From positions 62,001 to 126,000 of the forward strand of contig JAJEIE010000038.1 of the NCBI GenBank assembly GCA_022827625.1: 64,000 nt of DNA, written 5' to 3'. The notes beneath the pieces were generated by a model that was given only the letters and a program-made list of their open reading frames with translations, made no database searches and had not been told where the DNA came from. The stretch is from Candidatus Poribacteria bacterium. GTDB lineage: Bacteria > Poribacteria > WGA-4E > WGA-3G. A program made the position numbers and the translations under genes. Positions 61,673 to 64,000 of the stretch are shown piece by piece (the first letter of the stretch is position 1; each line of letters starts with the position of its first letter).

Positions 61673-63661
61673 TTATAGAAACGGATTGTTTGCGTCGTAA
61701 TAATATGATGGCTCCTCTACGGAGACTTGGCTGTCCATTGTCAGACGGACAGGGGCGGAGAACTGTTCGATAATTTCCTTTTGCACAAGCCATTCACACG
61801 CCAATTCAAAAGCGAGTCCACGACTGCCAAAATGCATACCGATGTCAGTTATCGTCCGCTCCTCACCGGATTCCTCTAAAAAGTCAAGCAACGGCTTGAA
61901 CAACAGTTGGAGATCGTCCTCCAGATACTGATCGACGCGTTCGAGTGCCTCGCGGAGCATGGCTTCATCTTTGGGTTTGTCTATAAGGTCAATGAAAACG
62001 GCGTTGAAAAAGTCTGGGTTGTGTTCGAGTGCTTGATAGATAACCTTGCGTCTGGGTGTTTCGTTGTGTCTGAGGACTTCAATACGCGCCAGCTCTCTGA
62101 TAGCGTATTTTAGGTAGAGGAAGGTGTAATCGATGTCGTGTTTGAGGTATAACCATTTCTCGGCTTTGGCGAGGATGGCTGTCACGCCAGCGGCGGCATT
62201 GAAAAGCTGGGATTGCTTATCTCTGTCCCCGACCTGTAAACACGCCGAATCCCCGACCTGAAAATTCGCATCGCCGTCCACAGCAAAAAGGCTGTCTTTG
62301 GAAAAGAGGACACGACTTTCGGCGAGGATTGAATGGAGTCGGCTGCCTTGCAGCGTCCTGTCCAACAATTTCTTATAGTCGCTGCGGGTATAGAGTTCAA
62401 CCCGGAACGGGATTCCGTCTTCGATGAGTTGAAATTCTTTTTGCCTGAACTTTGTGCCGTCTCGGAGAATCAATGTTATGTGAACAGCCGTCTTTTCCCA
62501 GACGTTGTCCTCAGCGAGGTTGTTCGTGAGAACCGCAGCGAGGATGTAGCGGTCCTGTTCGAGTGTGTCTGTTAAATTATTGAGTGCGTTGTGAATTTGC
62601 GTGTGGAGGTCTTCGCGAGTGGAACTCGCTCCTACAGATTCAGAGGGATCGCGAGTGGAACTCGCTCCTACAGGGATGCTGTCGCGAGTAAAACTCGCTC
62701 CTACAAGGATGCTATCGTAATAGTAGGCGGGTTCTTCCACAGCGATTTGGCTTTTTACTGTGAGATTTAAAGGGGTTGCGACTTGCCTGATGATTCCTTT
62801 CCATGTGAGCCATTGGCAGACAAGGTCGAGCGATTCTTCATTAAATTCGGGTTCCTCTTCGCTTTTACCATGCGGACGCCCTAAGTCGGCGTTTAATTCG
62901 GTACCAGTGCGGGGTGTCTTCTGTTCTTCGAGATAATCGAGAATCGGTTGGAAGATAAACTGTCGTTCATCAAGGTATCCGTTGATTGCATCAAGCGCGT
63001 CCTGAATAACAGACTCGTTCTTTTCGCAGTTGATGAGAGCTGTATAAACATGGTTGAAAAAATCAGGATTGTATTCGAGTGCGGGTTGGATGACCTCGCG
63101 TGCGGGGATTTGGTTATTTAAAAGGACTTCTATCCGTGCCAATCCGTCTACCGCGTCGAGTATGGACAGAAAAGCGGTGAGACAATCCCGATTGACGTAA
63201 AACTGTTTTTCAGCGTATAGCAGGCTCGGTAAAGTGCCAGCGACGACGCTGAGGACTTGGAGCTGCTTGTCACGTTCACCGATGTTGTTGCGGTCGGCGT
63301 TTTTGTCATACCACTCCTCAATGGAGGCATCGCGCGAAAAAAGGAGCGTGCTGTGCGAGAAATAGGAGTGCATGAAAGACCCTTGTTGCGCACTCTCTAT
63401 CATCTGCTTAAAAGCGTTCCGCGGGGTTATACTGGCGTGAATGTTGACACCATTTTCAACAAAGGAAAAAAAAGATTGCGTCGGACGGATCGCGTCTCTA
63501 CCGATGAGTTCCACATCAAGGTCGGATTTTTCCCATACCTGTGCATAGGAAAAACTACCCCCAACAATCGCAGCGAGGATATAGGGATCCTTCTGGACCT
63601 TTTCGACGAGTGCATTCGCAGCTTCGCGGTATTGTGCTTCAATGGCGTCTTGGGATCGCAT
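61673..63661 (-). CDS. Duplicated nucleotidyltransferase-like protein; second copy degenerate
   Basis: This is a 662-residue protein made of two homologous halves, about 1-325 and 355-662. The first half begins with a nucleotidyltransferase motif AAIVGGSFSYAQVWEKSDLD (GS and D-x-D). The second, at LAAVLTNNLAEDNVWEKTAV, lacks both GS and D-x-D. Both halves then share LLFS..., GERDKQLQVLSVVAG versus GDRDKQSQLFNAAAG, EYNPDFFN versus EHNPDFFN, and end EEPAYYYD versus EEPSYYYD. The linker (VGASFTRD, VGASSTRD, VGASSTRE) is encoded by three copies of a REP-like hairpin. A HEPN-like gene lies 143 bases upstream on the same strand. Confidence 0.75.
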   Translation of the reverse strand: MRSQDAIEAQYREAANALVEKVQKDPYILAAIVGGSFSYAQVWEKSDLDVELIGRDAIRPTQSFFSFVENGVNIHASITPRNAFKQMIESAQQGSFMHSYFSHSTLLFSRDASIEEWYDKNADRNNIGERDKQLQVLSVVAGTLPSLLYAEKQFYVNRDCLTAFLSILDAVDGLARIEVLLNNQIPAREVIQPALEYNPDFFNHVYTALINCEKNESVIQDALDAINGYLDERQFIFQPILDYLEEQKTPRTGTELNADLGRPHGKSEEEPEFNEESLDLVCQWLTWKGIIRQVATPLNLTVKSQIAVEEPAYYYDSILVGASFTRDSIPVGASSTRDPSESVGASSTREDLHTQIHNALNNLTDTLEQDRYILAAVLTNNLAEDNVWEKTAVHITLILRDGTKFRQKEFQLIEDGIPFRVELYTRSDYKKLLDRTLQGSRLHSILAESRVLFSKDSLFAVDGDANFQVGDSACLQVGDRDKQSQLFNAAAGVTAILAKAEKWLYLKHDIDYTFLYLKYAIRELARIEVLRHNETPRRKVIYQALEHNPDFFNAVFIDLIDKPKDEAMLREALERVDQYLEDDLQLLFKPLLDFLEESGEERTITDIGMHFGSRGLAFELACEWLVQKEIIEQFSAPVRLTMDSQVSVEEPSYYYDANNPFL
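62612..62705 (-). repeat. Three REP-like hairpins inside the duplicated nucleotidyltransferase-like gene
   Basis: Copies at 62612-62636, 62648-62672 and 62681-62705 contain GCGAGT-GGA-ACTCGC (AAA in the third) followed by TCCTACA. GTAG is on the minus strand at each foot. All three are in the same reading frame and encode VGAS-[SF]-TR-type linker residues. Confidence 0.8.
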
Positions 63662-63700
63662 GGGATTCTCCTATTTCGGTTTCCCTACTACAAACGAGAC

Positions 63701-63758
63701 GGGCAATGAATTGCCCTACTACAAACGGATTAGTTCGTAGTAGTGCGATTTATCGCAC
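63701..63758. repeat. Two REP-like hairpins of opposite orientation
   Basis: GGGCAAT/ATTGCCC (63701-63707, 63710-63716) is followed by CTAC. GTAG at 63737-63740 is followed by GTGCGAT/ATCGCAC (63743-63749, 63752-63758). The GTAG feet face each other across 17 bases, a typical back-to-back REP pair. They sit between the duplicated nucleotidyltransferase-like gene and the HEPN-like gene. Confidence 0.65.
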
Positions 63759-63804
63759 GTTTGAAAATTACCGAATTAATAAATTAATCTTCATACAGTT
63801 TGCG

Positions 63805-64000
63805 CTACAAGTGTTCGAGCGGCAGTTTTAATTCTGCGCGAACGGCTTGCCGCACGGTATCGCAGATGTGCATCGCATGCGATGCTGTGTCCGCAGTTGC
63901 AGAATTGCCCGGATAGCGAATCGCCACTGCATGTTCGGAAAGTGCTGAAAAATCGGGTGCCCACGTCCGCCACATAGGGACGCTTGGAACAATCAGTGCC
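63805..64000 (-). CDS. HEPN-domain-like protein, 3' part
   Basis: The minus-strand frame is open from 63999 down to a TAG at 63805, giving 64 residues of C-terminus; the start lies beyond the window. The sequence ALSEHAVAIRYPGNSATADT and SHAMHICDTVRQAVRAELKL resembles the C-terminal part of HEPN domains (ARxYxVxxRYPG..., then a long helix). HEPN genes often sit beside minimal nucleotidyltransferase genes as toxin-antitoxin pairs, and such a gene is downstream here. The catalytic R-x4-6-H motif would be in the missing part or absent. Confidence 0.6.
   Translation of the reverse strand, partial: ALIVPSVPMWRTWAPDFSALSEHAVAIRYPGNSATADTASHAMHICDTVRQAVRAELKLPLEHL

Overview
The window looks like a chromosomal segment of a Gram-negative-type, respiring heterotroph of moderate GC. 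Two large multi-pass proteins resembling the DUF6785/DUF6784 families, a sulfatase, a phytanoyl-CoA dioxygenase, a Gfo/Idh/MocA oxidoreductase, an enolase-superfamily dehydratase, a sugar isomerase and GatCA (indirect aminoacylation) together suggest Candidatus Poribacteria or a related planctomycete-like lineage. This placement is inferred from gene content; no rRNA marker is present.

Layout. 1-6.7 kb (+): 3' part of gcvP, an orphan antitoxin-like HTH gene, trkA-trkH and pdxH, closed by a strong intrinsic terminator. 6.7-23.2 kb (+): a complex I cluster nuoABCD-EFGH-JKLM-N with no nuoI. Three unrelated small genes sit between nuoD and nuoE, and an NhaD-type Na+/H+ antiporter sits between nuoM and nuoN. 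23.3-26.9 kb (+): a Gfo/Idh/MocA oxidoreductase and copA. 26.9-30.3 kb (-): three glycosyltransferases in an operon. 30.4-35.9 kb: DUF6785-like protein, STAS protein, metallophosphoesterase, pyrK-like protein and bioB. 35.9-38.5 kb (-): serS, tRNA-Asp and tRNA-Val with their own promoter and terminator, and a PhyH-family dioxygenase. 38.7-47.6 kb (+): AmiC-type lipoprotein amidase coupled to a GHL10-like hydrolase, a DUF2283 protein, sulfatase, second DUF6785-like protein and enolase-superfamily enzyme. 47.7-52 kb (-): sugar isomerase, a cluster of small toxin/antitoxin-like genes including a truncated DUF262 gene, and mmsA. 52.2-61.5 kb (-): ctpA-like protease, membrane protein, gatA, gatC, pcrA/uvrD and uvrA. 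61.7-64 kb (-): a duplicated nucleotidyltransferase-like gene next to a HEPN-type gene that runs off the window.

The most unusual content is non-coding. Intergenic spaces are filled by several repeat families: (i) a leader element directly abutting start codons (nuoC, nuoK, and related forms at copA and gatA), with hairpin stems that covary and loops complementary to each other; (ii) tandem heptamers (consensus YRGYNRT) arranged as inverted terminal arrays around MITE-like cores; (iii) hairpins of very different stem sequence that all carry a GTAG foot, like REP elements mobilised by RAYT transposases, some of which have become protein-coding; (iv) a MITE with TA ends inserted in the copA leader, with the gatA leader serving as an empty site.

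Promoters are readable in places. Consensus sigma-70-like promoters precede uvrA and the tRNA genes. Three promoters sit so close to their start codons (DUF6785-like gene at 30374, pyrK, pcrA) that leaderless mRNAs are likely.
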